Below are positions 11,216-23,159 of a stretch of 64,000 nucleotides of DNA, in pieces. Numbering within the stretch: the first letter of the stretch is position 1; every line of letters begins with the position of its first letter. The stretch spans positions 7,794,416 through 7,858,415 of the forward strand of contig LNAC01000003.1 in NCBI GenBank assembly GCA_002007465.1. Reading direction: 5' to 3'. This stretch comes from Ailurus styani. Taxonomy: Eukaryota; Chordata; Mammalia; Carnivora; Ailuridae. Under the pieces are notes generated by a model. That model ran no database searches, had not been told where the DNA came from, and was given only the letters and a program-made list of their open reading frames with translations. The translations under genes were made by a program, and so were the position numbers.

Positions 11216-11408
11216 TCTCTTTTAAAGATTTTTATTTATTTATTTGACAGAGAGAGATCACAAGTAGGCAGAGAGGCAGGCAGAGAGAGAGGGAAGCAGG
11301 CTCCCTGCTGAGCAGAGAGCAGGATGCGGGGCTTGATCCCAGGACCCTGAGATCATGACCTGAGCTGAAGGCAGAGGCTTTAACCCACTGAGCCATCCAG
11401 GGGCTCTG
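11216..11408 (-). mobile_element. CanSINE, young mustelid-type copy
   Basis: Reverse-complement copy from 'tttaaagatttttatttatttatttgac' through 'agtaggcagagaggcaggcag' to 'ctgagccatccaggggctc'. An 11-bp TSD, cttaatagctt, is at 11205-11215 and 11409-11419. The terminal head has mutated from the usual 'ggcgccc'. Confidence 0.97.
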
Positions 11409-11419
11409 CTTAATAGCTT

Positions 11420-12059
11420 CTTAAATACCATTATATATAAATAGCATAAAGAGCCCATAATCAGAGTCAGAGTCAACAAATTAGGAACTTTTGAGGGTGT
11501 AAAAGTAGGGAACAGAGCTGTAGCTTTGCTGTTCTGTGCCCATTACAATGTGCAGTTGGACCCTGAGCAAGGGTTCTTTTTTTTTTCTTCACTAGTCTAC
11601 ATGTTCTGCGTATGTTTACGATGATGGAGAAAATGGTCTTCCAAGATCCTTTCTAGTGTTAAACTTCTATGATTTGAAGATTGAGGATCGAATGTTCATT
11701 TCTTGAACACTGGGTCTTATTGGGGCAGCTCATTCACTCCTTGAGCTTCTTTCAGTTAAAGTTTAGGACATGAAGAGGTAAGCACCTCTTCTTAGGGAAT
11801 TTTGTCTCAGTCTGGAGAAAGTTATCTGGTGCTCTTAGGGAGTCCTAGAAACGGTTAACTACAATCCTTAGGCACTAGACCGAGATGAAATAATCACGTT
11901 ATCTTTGTAGTCAGTAGTCCATCATCGGTTTCTCTGTTAGTCCCCAGACCAGAAACTGACAGCTCCTATTTCTCAACTGGACAGGTATTTTTTTATACAT
12001 AGCATTGAACTTGATGCCCTGCAAGTCCAGACAACTATAGATATTTCGACAAACTAATT
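11420..12059. other. Unassigned stretch
   Basis: No gene or clear repeat. It may include the 5' part of the LTR-like sequence that follows. Confidence 0.4.
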
Positions 12060-12175
12060 TATGCTAACCTGTGGCCTTTTCAACAGTATGACATGTCATT
12101 AAGAACATTAGATTCAGCCTGGGGTTTGTGGTAATTTGTTACAGCAGCAATGGAGACGAATACACAGAACACAAA
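12060..12175 (+). mobile_element. Possible MaLR LTR 3' end
   Basis: 'ggggtttgtggtaatttgttacagcagcaatggagacgaatacaca' (12121-12166) resembles the MLT1/THE1 LTR end 'ggggttgtttgttacagcagca...tgactaatacag'. The upstream part is too diverged to delimit. Confidence 0.4.
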
Positions 12176-13754
12176 ACCATAAAAGAGTTGGGAATTACTG
12201 AAGCACATACATATCTTCTGTACTTTTACCTATATTTGCTGTTTAGGCTTTGGAATGGACTTGACCAAATTTTGTCATCGCAGAGAGTCATACATCCCCC
12301 TGAGGCACTGTATTAGAAAGAGTTGTTTGCATTTTATTACCCGGAATGTATTTTATTTGTGGGAAAAACCACTTAAGGGAGAGTGACAGGAAAATAATAA
12401 AACTCTTCGGAGTTCAGAGATATACACAACAAACTAAAAATCTTCACAGGAAATAAAAATAGCTAAGGGCAACCAGACTTAAAATATACATCACGATGGA
12501 CAAAGGAGATTTGTAAAATAAAAAAATAAAACAAGCGAACAAGAGAAGGAACACTGTTTCCATTTCTACTTGATGTTTTGATTATAACCAATCTTTCGGT
12601 GATTCATGTTTTATCAGATAGACCTTTATAGACAGACATATTTTATCAAATAGATGGAGCATCTTTAGCTGTTTAACTTTATTTAAAGGTTTTTACATAG
12701 TTAACTTGATAAATTATACTATTTCTAAATAAAAATCTGGCCAATTCATTTTTATGCCAGCTGAAATAAACAAGATTGAAATATTGACCTTTTCTCACTG
12801 TAACAATTTTAGGGATTGTCTTATGCTCCAAGGAGAAATTTTTTGTTTGCGATGAAATGTTTACTTTAGAAGAACACTGATCATCTTAAATTTATCAGTT
12901 ATGTAAAGAACAGGATAATGAATAGGAAAAAACACCTGAAAATTAATTTCATAAATTTTAATAATCACTTCATCCAACTAGCTCTGGAGGACTTACGTGA
13001 CAGAAAAGAAAAATCATATTTGATGATACAATAGAAATAGAACAAAGGCATTTGCAAATAGTTTAAATTCAATTTCTGACCTTTCCCACAAAATACATAA
13101 TTCAAATCCCTACACACTTAAGACCACAACTATTTTTCTAATCTAACCCCATTTTTCTATAGATTCTTCTTACAGACCATATCATAAGTCTGTAAATTAG
13201 ATTCTCAAACAGCCTCTGAACTCAGCAGAAGAAGAACTGAAATGTTGGATTACATTTAGCTTTTTAAACAAACAGTGCTTTCTTCTTTTAATAAAAATAC
13301 TTTAAAATGTCAACTCTTAGATAATATGACTACATATAAATTGTTAAAATATTATATGATTCAAGTTACCCAGTTTACACCTCCTATCTATGTCATAGAT
13401 CACAGCATAAGAAAATTTTCTTTGTCATTTAATCAATTCAAAACAAAAAGTATCTTTTGTCCCTTCTATTTGATAAGCCATATATTGTAGCAATCTTTTA
13501 TAAAAATACTCCCATGTGTTTTAGTAGAAGTAAAAAGTTCAACATAGTTTATAGGTGATTAAAATAAAATTGTTAAAGTGGAAATTTATTTTGCAATCTT
13601 CATTAAAAAGGTGAAATATTGTATTTCGTTTAATCCTCTACATAAACCAGATCATACTTTATGTGTTTATATCCAGCACAGATGCTGGAAAGAATATGGG
13701 AAGAAGAAGGGTAAGAACAAAGGTGAGAGGAAGGGTTTGACCACTGAAAATCTT
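12176..13754. other. AT-rich stretch, nothing assigned
   Basis: About 1.6 kb of AT-rich DNA with no recognised gene or repeat. The plus-strand frames at 13275-13490 and 13578-13778 carry no recognisable protein features. Confidence 0.4.
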
Positions 13755-14480
13755 CGATGCCATAGAAAATGGGTGTGAGTTTGATTCCATAGGCACTGTG
13801 AAGCCATTGAAAGATTTTAAGTAGGGGTGCCTGGGTGGCTCAGTCTGTTAAGGATCTGCCTTTGGGTCAGGTCATGATCTCTAGGTCATGAGATCGAGCT
13901 CCATGTCAGGCTCCCCACTCAGCAGCGGAGTCTGCTTCTTCCTCTCCCTCTGCCTCCTCCCACCTGCTCGTGCTCTGTCTCCGTCTCTCGATCTCCAATA
14001 AGTAAATAAAATCTTTTTTTAAAAAAAGAAAGATTCTAAGTAGAGGAGTAGGATGACATATTTATATTCTAGTAAAATTCTGGAAGCAACAGGCTGGTAG
14101 AATAGAGAATGATCTCTAAATCAGGAGAAAGAAAGAGTTATGTGAGATATGAGGAAGTTCTGTACTATGATAATAGTAAATAGACTTGACAAGATGATGA
14201 TTGATTCAGGCTGGGAGCTAAAAGAGAAAAATAGAGAATTATCTACTCTTTCTTCTTGGGTGGCTAGTTGGAAATGCACTCTGACATAAGAAATACAAAA
14301 ATCAGAACTATTGTCAGGGGCAAGAGGTGGAGACAAAGAATTTGAACTGAGAAGGCAGGACTGCATATGCACGTAAGTAGCCAGCTGGAAATGTCCTGTA
14401 AATTGGAACTTGGTAAACAGGTTGAGGATGGAAACACGGATTTCACGATTATAGTTGATTGATGATCCCATGAGAAAGAA
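13755..14480 (-). mobile_element. Antisense LINE-2 (L2) fragment split by a CanSINE
   Basis: Phrases of L2 in reverse complement appear in order: 'gtgaagccattgaaagattttaag' (13799-13822), 'gaggagtaggatgacatatttatattctag' (14043-14072), 'gtagccagctggaaatgtcctg' (14377-14398) and 'gaggatggaaacacggattt' (14422-14441). These match the L2 text around 'gatcatgtcactcccctgcttaaaa...cctccaatggcttc' and 'cgacatctccacttggatgtc'. A younger CanSINE sits within it. The overlapping minus-strand frames of 60 to 116 codons are riddled with low-complexity residues and are not supported as genes. The right end may extend beyond 14480. Confidence 0.65.
13824..14027 (+). mobile_element. CanSINE inserted in L2
   Basis: 'ggggtgcctgggtggctcag' head, 'gggtcaggtcatgatctctagg', a pyrimidine body and 'agtaaataaaatctttttt' tail. 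A 15-bp TSD, gaaagattttaagta (13809-13823) versus gaaagattctaagta (14028-14042), has one mismatch. The host of the insertion is the L2 copy. Confidence 0.97.
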
Positions 14481-15010
14481 TGATGTTGGTTAGGATGGTT
14501 GCATAATTAAGAACGTGTCCAAGAACAACAACCTGGATGATACAAATACTTGGAAAATGGGGGAAAAAATCCAACAGGGCAATCTGAGAAGAAGTAGAGG
14601 TAAAAAGGAAGAAAGAAGAGTCAAGAAGAGGTGAGTGGGCAACAGCGTCACATACAAAGAGGTCAGATGTGATAAGGACTTAACAAAATTCATTGATTCC
14701 ATTCTTCATGTTTTAATAACACAAAGCCTTCTGATATATTAAGTCTCTTGCCAATTATTCAGGTAGGAGTATTTTTATTCCTGTTTCAAAGAATAGAAGG
14801 CAACATTTTAGCCCCAGTGTGAAGTCCATTTTGATTAACAGTTACACTCTTTTTCTCCGGTGTCCTGACAATTTTAGTAGAAACAGATCCTGGACACTCT
14901 TTTTAGTAGGTCTACACAAAATACAGACAAATAGAATAAACATATCTGTTTATATATAAGCAAAATATCCACCTTCCACTCATTAGATCTTCACAGAATA
15001 ATATTCACAG
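14481..15010. other. Unassigned, purine-rich in part
   Basis: 14560-14640 is rich in A and G. The minus-strand 70-codon frame 14490-14702 is its complement and is low-complexity. The rest may hold more decayed L2. Confidence 0.4.
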
Positions 15011-15420
15011 ACATACGAATCATGGTCCCGTTTCTCTAATCAGAGGTGCTGACCCAAGGGCAACAGTACAAACTGGATTACAAGAGCAACTGCAGAGAGG
15101 CACTGCACGGCTTGCACACCTCTTGAAGGGAAGTGATCGATCTTCTATCGGGAATTAGAAGCAAGAAACACAGCAGGGGGGGCAGGACCAGAGGCCGTAG
15201 AGACCTGAGCTATAGATCACCAAGGCCATGCTAGTCAGAGGAGAGAGGACAGAAATGCCAAGGAGAGAAACCACAGAGCCCAGAGCAAGCTGGAGCAGGA
15301 GCCAGCACACCTGGTCTATTCCTGAGAAGGTTCCACTGGCAGGCCATAAGGACTCATAAGAATCTCCCTTGTACTTTTAGGTGACGTGAATAAATCTATT
15401 CCTTGCAACCAACCTGTAAA
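15011..15420. other. Unassigned GC-richer segment
   Basis: It is clearly less AT-rich than its surroundings. It ends with an AATAAA context, 'gacgtgaataaatctattcc', near 15384-15403. This could be an old LTR end or a noncoding transcript end; I cannot decide. The 87-codon minus frame at 15316-15579 reads as a hydrophobic peptide but has no recognised family. Confidence 0.35.
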
Positions 15421-17799
15421 GACAAAAACTATTAGGAAAGTTGACAGGCAAGGAAGAGAATTTTCAGCTCCGGAAACAAAAAGCAAACAAATGCACAAAT
15501 AAGCAAAAAGAATAGGGCAGAGCTGCTTGCAGAAGGTAATATTTGAACTAAGACTTAAATATGCTGGTCTGTCTGGCAAGCTGGTTGACCGGTGTGTCTT
15601 TCAGATGGGTGTTTGAGAGCCCTGAGTTCAGGCCTGTGATCTCCAATGAAGAGTATACTGCATTTACAAAGTCGATAAATAGTTCCACATTGCAAAAAGG
15701 GTATGGAAACATGAGAAATTGTCACCAAAAGTTCACTTCAGTACAGCTAAATATAAAAATAAGTGGTTCGGTTAGAAAGACAATTTAAGAAACCGCTAAC
15801 AACGTTGTCTCCCCATATTCCTTCAGTCCTGGAATTAATAGACCATTTTCACATAAGAAACACCCCAACATCTCTCTAAATGTTGTTGTAACCTACATTT
15901 TACTCCATTAAAGACAAAAACAGTAAAAATGGTCTCCAAACCTTTTTAAACATGTATTTTATTAATCCTGTTTCTTCCATCCCAGATTTTAAAACCAACC
16001 AAACAAGTAAAAAAAAATAACAAAAAAAAAATAACAAAAAAAACAACCAACCTTAGTCTCACTAAGCCAATTTAATGTTTTTTAAATTCCATGTTGCTTG
16101 TAAGCTTATATGCAACTACTAGAAATATTTCAAAAGCTAAGCTAAATAACCCTGTAAACAAGAGGACTTATGATGAAAATATTTAAAGTTCCTGATCGTA
16201 ATGGGGTTGCTATTGAGCGCGATCAGAATAGCTCACAAAGGATTCTAAATACATTGTGTCACGTTCAATAAGCAAAAGTATTTTATTTTCCCACACGATT
16301 CCTTCAGCAAGCAGTCTCACCCCCAAATATCATGGCACAGGGGAGAAGCGATGTTGGTTTAATTTAGATTTGATTTATGTGCTATATCATCAGGAACAGA
16401 TAAACCTGCATAATAAACAGCATATGTTGGCCTTAACCAAGCATGTGGATTCTGTTATATGAAAAGCAAATGTTCAAGCAACAAAATTAATATTAATGTG
16501 TTTTGCAAAATCAAAGTCAGGAGTTACTTTTGGAGGAGCTGAATAATCACAGACCCTATTGTAGGTTAAATCCCATTTATTTCGCATAATAAAAGAGACC
16601 TGGTGGTCTCCAGTATGGGATCCCGCAGGTCTAATACACAAAATGAAGTTTTTCTATGCTTCATATAGAAAGTTCCTCTGTGAGAAAAATAAGTTTTATA
16701 AAAACTGCAATTATAGTCTTTGACCACAAAAATGGGATTATGCAGACGATAACCACCATTGCTGCAAAATTCTTCCAAGCCACATTCACAGTTACTCTGT
16801 GTTCAGTTGCTTCATTCCATCTTGGAATGCTCAACTGCAAAGATCATTAATAGGCAATAACAAGCCAGGAAAGAAATTCCCTTTAAGGGCAAGGGACAGG
16901 GCAATCATGTTCAATTTTACCCAAATCTTTGCCACTGGAGACACATTTGTGATTACTTAAAACTTCCAAATTATAAATGAATGCTTAAAAATTTTAATAC
17001 AGCTACCCCCCAAGAGGTTAGTTTTCCTGAAATCCCATATTTTGATCTCACTTTTGATCTCTGGAATCACATTTACTCATATATATCATATGCACACATT
17101 TCCACATTGATCGCTTCTCTTCTTGGGTCTTTCTGTGTCTCATTCTGTCCACTATGACCAACAACAGTTGTCAAGGCTCCACTCTCCACAGATGGGACAT
17201 GGAAGTGGGTTTTTTTTTTTACTTCTTATAAAACAACTCCTCCTACAGTGGGTTAACAGCCAACCTGATTAGAACCAAGTGTTCCATTGTCAGTATTTCT
17301 CCAAAATAGTCAAAAATAAATCTGTCCATTTAATATTAATGTGTACTCACATCTTTAAAAAATCAGACTAAAACACCTTGGGGTTCTATCATTTTATTCA
17401 ACAGAGAAATTTTCAAACAGATTCTGTGGCTTTCCCCATCACTAAACCACCCTAATAAGTCCCCTACCTTGGTGATTCAAAGAAGTTCCATATCTCTGAC
17501 CCCATGTAAGCGTGAAGAGTAGAAGAGAAGCAAGCCGAAAGGTTCCTATATTTAGTTACTTAAAAAAGCAAGAAAAAAGAGGCCACGTGCCAAGAAGGCA
17601 TTTGTTTGCAATAATTTCAAAATCCCAAACAACTCTTTTAAGAAGTGGTTTTAAAAACCTGCTGCTGAGGTCCTACGTCAAAACCCCAGGCATTGATGAT
17701 GTCGTTAATTTCTTAAACTAGGGTTATTGTTTCTCAAATATAAAAAATATGCTTTCTACAAAATAATTCACGGGAATAAAGCAAAGCATGGGGACATAA
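15421..17799. other. Long unassigned stretch
   Basis: No recognised gene, RNA or repeat in about 2.4 kb, apart from A-rich runs near 16009-16050. Several 60- to 75-codon frames on both strands overlap one another and show no protein features. Confidence 0.4.
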
Positions 17800-18240
17800 A
17801 GATAGCCTGTGATCCTCTACCCATATATAACCATTATTCATTCTTTTATTTGTGTTGTTTTGTAATACATATGTGTGCAAGCTTGTGTTACAGAAAGAGG
17901 ATCATATAGTTGCATAAGCAGCATTTTACACTTGTCAACGAATGCCATGAGACTCTTCTGCCTCTAATAAGTGTATTTATAGATCACTTTTAATAATTAC
18001 ACACTATCCCTTTGTATATTTGTTGCACAATTTTTAAATTGGCCATTAGGAGGTTTCTAATATTTTCCTATTGAAGATAAGTTGATGATAGTTGATAATA
18101 TATCTTGATATACAAATTTCATTCCTTCCTTAGGATACATTTTTAGAAATGAAATTGCTGAGCAGAAGAATAAGCACATTTAAAAATCCGAACCATATTG
18201 TCCAGCTGGCTTCCAACCAACAGTAGATGGTTGCCTTCCT
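17800..18240 (+). mobile_element. Old L1 (L1M-type) 3' segment
   Basis: 'gcagcattttacacttgtc' (17919-17937), 'ttgcacaatttttaaattggccattaggaggtttctaat' (18023-18061), 'ttaggatacatttttagaaatgaaattgctgagcagaag' (18131-18169) and 'attgtccagctggcttcc' (18198-18215) follow the L1M 3' text 'atggacatttaggttgtttcc ... ctaggataaattcctagaagtggaattgctgggtcaaagg ... attgccaaattgccctcc'. It is a noncoding copy. Confidence 0.7.
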
Positions 18241-18483
18241 TGTCCTGTCTCCTACTCATTGCTCATGCTTCTTACATCCTGGAATGTGTACTTGGTACAA
18301 GATAAGAAGACACAGAAGGACAAAAACATGTTTCCAGCAACTCCTCCTGGACTTTGTAGTTTAATAATAGGATATACATGTAATTTAAATGCAGTGTTAT
18401 ACATGACAAAGTCTTAGCTGTATGTGCACTGTTGATTAAGGAGGATAATGTTCCTTAAACATTCACTGAATATGCTTTAATAT
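18241..18483. other. Unassigned stretch
   Basis: Nothing recognised between the L1 segment and the CanSINE. Confidence 0.4.
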
Positions 18484-18491
18484 GTGTTACC

Positions 18492-18695
18492 TAATTTTCT
18501 TTTTTTTAAACAATTTTCTAAAGATTTTATTTATTTGAGAGAGGGAATGAAAGAGAGACAATAAGCAGGGGGAGTGGCAGAAGGAGAGGGAGAAGCAGAC
18601 TCCCCACTGAGCAGGGAGCCCCATGTGGGGCTCAATCCGACCCTGGGATCATGACCTGAGCCACAGGCAGAGGCTTAACCCACCCAGATGAACCC
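18492..18695 (-). mobile_element. CanSINE, old, head eroded
   Basis: 'aaagattttatttatttgagagag', 'gcagactccccactgagcagggagcc' and 'gggatcatgacctgagcc' are clear in reverse orientation. The head is lost after 'ggcttaacccaccc'. 'gtgttacc' flanks it at 18484-18491 and 18696-18703, a probable short TSD. Confidence 0.93.
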
Positions 18696-18717
18696 GTGTT
18701 ACCCCATTTCCTACTAC

Positions 18718-18790
18718 CAACCTCATAAGAGATGGGCCTTATTATCTTCATTCTACATAGGAAAAATCAAAGACTCAGAGAATTGAATAA
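18718..18790 (-). mobile_element. MIR fragment, antisense
   Basis: 'cctcataagagatgggccttattatcttcattctacataggaaaaatcaaagactcagagaat' parallels the reverse-complement MIR text 'cctcatgaggtaggtattattatccccattttacagatgaggaaactgaggcacagagag'. Confidence 0.65.
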
Positions 18791-18799
18791 CTTTCACTG

Positions 18800-18998
18800 G
18801 CTTGGCTGCACTGGTCTCGGTTCCATGACTTACAAGCATTGTGATCTTGGACAAGTAAACGTCTCTGAACCTCATTTCCTCGTGTGTAACTTGAGGATAA
18901 AACAAATTTCCAGTTTTGTAGAAGGACTGAATTAAATGTGAGTTCTTGTAAAGCATTTAGCATAGTGCTTAGTATACAGTAAATGCTCAATAGATGTT
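18800..18998 (+). mobile_element. MIR element, sense
   Basis: The core reads 'gtgatcttggacaagtaaacgtctctgaacctcatttcctcgtgtgtaacttgaggataa'. The 3' part is 'gtaaagcatttagcatagtgcttagtatacagtaaatgctcaatagatgtt'. Both match MIR closely for so old an element. It abuts an antisense MIR piece. The overlapping plus and minus frames of 67 to 71 codons are shadows of the repeat. Confidence 0.92.
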
Positions 18999-19430
18999 AT
19001 TACCCTAAATACTTCCACTGTCGCTACTAATATCCCTATCACAAAAGAGAAAGACTAATCTGCTCATGGTCTATTTCATAATGAAAGTATTTCTTCAGTG
19101 TTCAACCTAAATATCTTAAATGGCCCTCGTGACATGCGACAATATGAACTTCTCTTTCTTAAGTAATGGAAATGCCTCAAATGTTTTCTTCCCATTTATT
19201 GTTTACTGATTCTTATGTTATTTTTATGAAAATCCCACTGTCTCTTAAAGATATACCAGAGTCCTGTACTTGGTTTTGAGCATGCGAAGAAGTTCATCTA
19301 AACTGAGTACCTAAAGCAACCTAAAATATATTTTTTTAAATGTTCCAACAGCATGAATAATGAGCTCACATCGTTATCTAAGGGCAGGAAGGACAGACTG
19401 CAGGAGAGTTAAGTAAATTACAGGTATAGA
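18999..19430. other. Unassigned stretch
   Basis: No gene or clear repeat recognised. Confidence 0.4.
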
Positions 19431-19450
19431 GGTTTTGTCTGTTTGTTGTT

Positions 19451-19642
19451 ATTTTTAAAAATATTTTATCTATTTATTTGAGAAAGAGGGAAAGTGAACA
19501 AACCGGGAGAAGAGCAGAGGGACAGAGAGAAGTAGACTCCACACTGAGCAGGAAGCCCAAGGCCTGGCTCAATCCCAAGACCCCGGGATCACGACCTGTG
19601 CCAAAGGCAGACATTTAACTGACTGAGCCACTCAGGCACCCC
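19451..19642 (-). mobile_element. CanSINE, older copy
   Basis: Reverse copy from 'ttttaaaaatattttatctatttatttgag' to 'gagccactcaggcacccc'. Flanks 'atagaggtttt' and 'atagagtttt' suggest an eroded TSD. Confidence 0.95.
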
Positions 19643-19659
19643 ACACGCATAGAGTTTTA

Positions 19660-21539
19660 AGGTAAAAAAAACTTCTTTTAAAAAGGCATTTCCATTTTAG
19701 CACTTCTCATTCATGTAAATACATAAAAATTCATAAGGGATATATTCTGAACCTCTCAAGTAATCTATTAAACCAGATCCTTTTTTCCATGAATTGTTCT
19801 AGAAATTGCTTACAGTGCAAGGCATAGCAGGCATTTGGTTCTCTTGTTTTAATTTTGATAGTGTTTCTAAATAAAAATAAGCATGCTACTTTTGCTTGTT
19901 TTTTGTTAAACAGAAAAATGTGGTTGAGAGAAAAGTTTTCATTAGTAGTCATCCATGCAATATTCAAGTTGATCAGTTAAGAGGCTCTGTTTGGTTTTGG
20001 AGCGTGGATAAAACAGCCCTCAAAGTGAAACTATCTCAAGTTTTCTAAAAATCTAAAGATGTTCCTCATTAAACTTGTACAAATGCAGGGAAATTTTCTC
20101 CCTAAAATTGCTCAAGTGATGAATCTAAGAAAGGCTAATACTAGTATCCTAAAAATTTACCGCTCTAGGCATCTGATTACTTAAACCTTTAACTATTTGT
20201 CACTTATCTAAAGTTAGCTCAGTGGAGTGTTTCTTTAGTAGGATTACTAATTATCCTTATCATTTTTGAAATATTGTTTTAATTTTAAGATTTACAGTAA
20301 AAAGATTCGGTGGAATATTTATACCCAATTCCAATATGATTTTTTTTCCATAATTTAAGGACTGGGGATGACTAATCCTTATTTATTATAATAGCAAAGA
20401 AATTCATTTAAATCATCTCAACAAAGAGCTATCCTTAATGTAATATTATTATGTTAGGAATTTGTGGGATTTCATTCTACCTCACTAGGAAATATACATA
20501 AATGACCTGCAATTAATGTAATTCATAGAATAAAAATAATACTGTGTTTGGTCTGTTACTATAATCACTATTAGCATGGATATTGAGTTTTGAAAGCCAT
20601 TTATAAATTCAGATTACAAAACAGCAATACAAACCTACTCCTAAAAGTGAATAGTACTCATTTCTTTTTCTCATGTGAAGTACACTTTAGAGGGCCTCTC
20701 TGAGCAGAAGAGAACCATATTACTCAATTGTAGGAAACAGTCTTTGCTTAGAAACATCAACCTTGCAAATGCAGCATCCGTGAACTCACTATTACCTGGA
20801 GCTTGAAGGCCAGGAAGCTCTGGCTTGATAGGGAAGGGGGAAAAAAAGAAAAAAAAAAAGATTTATTTTCTCTAAGTGTCATACATTCCTTCATTGACTT
20901 CAAAGTCAGACCCATTTCCAGTCCTCTAAGATGTAAACTGCAGTACTCATGCCAAGTGGATTTTATAGTGGGTTATTTATTTCCATCTGTCTTATATTTG
21001 TGGGCAGGTTGAACAGATCGGAGTCTGCTTGAGAGAGAGATGAAAGATGGACTCTAAAGTAAGAGCTGAGTTTAAGCAAGAAAAGAAGACTCCATAATAG
21101 CAAATGAAACTTAAAAACCTTAGGGAAATTCTTATTCAGGCAATTTCATGTGCACATTTTAACTCACAAATATGGAAATTTGACCATCTCTACATTGTTA
21201 TATATAACAGTGAGAAATGATAATTTATGTAAATGAAAGCGGTACGTCTCTGCATTTCCTAAGGAGCCCATTCAAGTTGAGTTTTACCCACTGAATTTGT
21301 TTCTCATTGCTCTTGGAAAACAGCTTCGGTTTCCCAAGTTTCCCTTCACGCACATCATCCACTCTTAGCCTTCTCGTTTCCTTTTGTAGGAAGTTCCATT
21401 CTTCGTTAAAACTTTGCACCATTAATTAAGCAGAAAAATAAATGTTCTGGTGCAGGCACACGCACCAAGTTCTTGACTCTTCATCACACATTAAACCTGC
21501 CCATAATTTCTTTTGGTGTTAAAGGCAGATTTATGTCCT
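19660..21539. other. Unassigned stretch
   Basis: About 1.9 kb with no recognised gene or repeat. The frames at 19731-19967 (-), 20803-21012 (+) and 21225-21422 (-) lack recognisable motifs and are considered chance. Confidence 0.4.
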
Positions 21540-22070
21540 TTGAACCTTTTTAATAAGTGAATGCTTTATTTCCCTAATGTAAACACGGCTGCTTATTCAG
21601 ATTCTTATAAAATATTTAACAAATTACTCTGGCGTCCTTAGGTAAAAATAAATTAACTTAGAAATTGAGACCAGCCTAATTAAATCATGTGTGAGGTAGC
21701 TTTCTACCTGTCCATAATTACAGATGGAAACCAATACCTTGTACTAAAAAGAAAAGACATACAGTATTAATTAGTCTTCTAGGGTGGCTAAAATGTTAAA
21801 AAATTAGATGTTTTTAGAATCAAACAATTGACCTCCCAGTGATTTGGGAACAATTGTCAGGGACATGAAATACAGTTGGAGGGGGGCAGAATTTGCTGCA
21901 CGAGAACTTTCAGCTTTCTCCTAGCTCGAACCAATATTAGGCAGTTTTGTTGTTGTTGTTCTGGGCTGCTTTTACTTCGTTATTTAAGTGATCTTTACCA
22001 GTGTTTAGTGGAAACAACCCGAGATAAGTTTTCCAGCTAGAAAACGTTTGTAAAATTTATTAAAAAAAAA
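21540..22070. other. Repeat-free stretch with homeodomain and forkhead-type words
   Basis: No repeat was recognised. 'taatgtaaacacgg' near 21578 contains a forkhead-like GTAAACA, and several TAATTA words occur nearby (near 21714 and 21769). This resembles conserved noncoding DNA, but only alignment could show that. Treat it as unassigned sequence. Confidence 0.25.
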
Positions 22071-22077
22071 AAAAGAT

Positions 22078-22440
22078 TAACTCCCAATCTCAGTGGCTTA
22101 GCACAAAGTTCTCTCCTTGCACACAGTGTAAGTCTGACCTGGGTAGACTGATCTGACCCATGGCTTCAGCATTTGCCAGAGCAAGGGGAGAAAGAGCTGA
22201 GAGAACTTAGCCACTCTTTGGAAAAGCACATCCTTTCTGTTCTCAGTTCATTGGCATCAACTCCAAGAAATGTGGGGAAATTATCAAGCACAGGGAAAAT
22301 AATCAATTATGGTAAAGACTAGTCATTTCTATCACCTTCTATTCATTAAATATTCAGTTCCCTCTTCTTCCCACACATAACACATGTTCAGCAGCTCCCC
22401 AAGGAGACAGCCTGAAGCTCATCCAGTCCAGCCCATCTAG
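22078..22440. repeat. Old interspersed repeat, family unassigned
   Basis: 'ctcccaatctcagtggcttagcacaaagttctctccttgc' near 22081 carries the 'agtggcttaaaacaaca' signature shared with the repeats near 23.75 kb and 61.4 kb. The 3' portion is too diverged to delimit. Confidence 0.4.
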
Positions 22441-22514
22441 ATAATGTTCCGGCTCCAATGTGGCTTCTCTTGGCTTGGAGACATATGAATTTAAAAGCCA
22501 AATTACCTACTCCT

Positions 22515-22555
22515 ACACACACACATGCATGTACACACACACACGCATGCACGCA
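22515..22555. repeat. Imperfect (CA)n microsatellite
   Basis: Alternating CA/CG/TG words: 'tacacacacacatgcatgtacacacacacacgcatgcacgcac'. Its reverse strand gives the Cys-Val-His-Ala repeats of a spurious 70-codon frame. The alternating purine-pyrimidine pattern is the kind that can adopt Z-DNA. Confidence 0.95.
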
Positions 22556-22559
22556 CTCA

Positions 22560-22959
22560 ATCCATGAAGGTGTGACAGGGTCAGCATCATGACAATACAC
22601 TCACTTTTAGAAAGAAGACAAAAGGAACATAATCAGCAGCTCATGTAAATCCTGCTGAGCACGCAGTGAAGGCTCCCTACCAGTGTGTGACTTCAGTCTC
22701 CACCCTACAAGTTCTTTTTTAGCCCCATTCCCTTCTTTGACTGGATGTGAGAATGAGTGTCCTCAGGGCTGCTCGGCTTCCTTGGCCCCCTTGCTCACGT
22801 GAGGTTGTGTGAGCTTCATACAAAGGTGTCATTAGTCCGGGCTGGTGGTTTCTTTGGCAGTACATTTCTCTCAAATACTTAAGAAGCTTCTTCTCCAATT
22901 GTTTCTAGTCAGTTCCATGTGCAGTAGCCATACCCACACTTTAAAACACCTACTTCTCA
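22560..22959. other. Unassigned stretch
   Basis: No gene or repeat recognised. Confidence 0.4.
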
Positions 22960-23145
22960 GGGCATCTGGGTGACTCAGTCGGTTAAACGTCTGCCCTTGG
23001 CTCAGGTCGAGATCCTTGGGATCAAGTCCCGCATCAGGCTCCTTGATTTTCAGGGAGCCTGCTTTTCCTTCTGCCTCTGCCTCTCTCTGTCTCTCAAGAA
23101 TAAATAAATAAAATATTTTTTAAAAATAAATAAAATAAAATAAAT
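22960..23145 (+). mobile_element. CanSINE, older copy
   Basis: 'gggcatctgggtgactcag' head, 'gctcaggtcgagatccttggga', a pyrimidine body and a long 'aataaataaataaaatattttt...aaataaaataaaataaat' tail. Flanks 'acctacttctca' and 'acctagttttca' are an eroded TSD. Confidence 0.95.
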
Positions 23146-23159
23146 ACCTAGTTTTCAAA

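Noticed and set aside
11772..11785. GAG|GTAAGC donor-like word
   Set aside because: The nearest upstream acceptor would define a 22-nt exon with no other support.
14121..14471. 116-codon minus-strand frame
   Set aside because: It lies in antisense L2 and is a low-complexity Ser/Leu-rich reading of a purine-rich strand.
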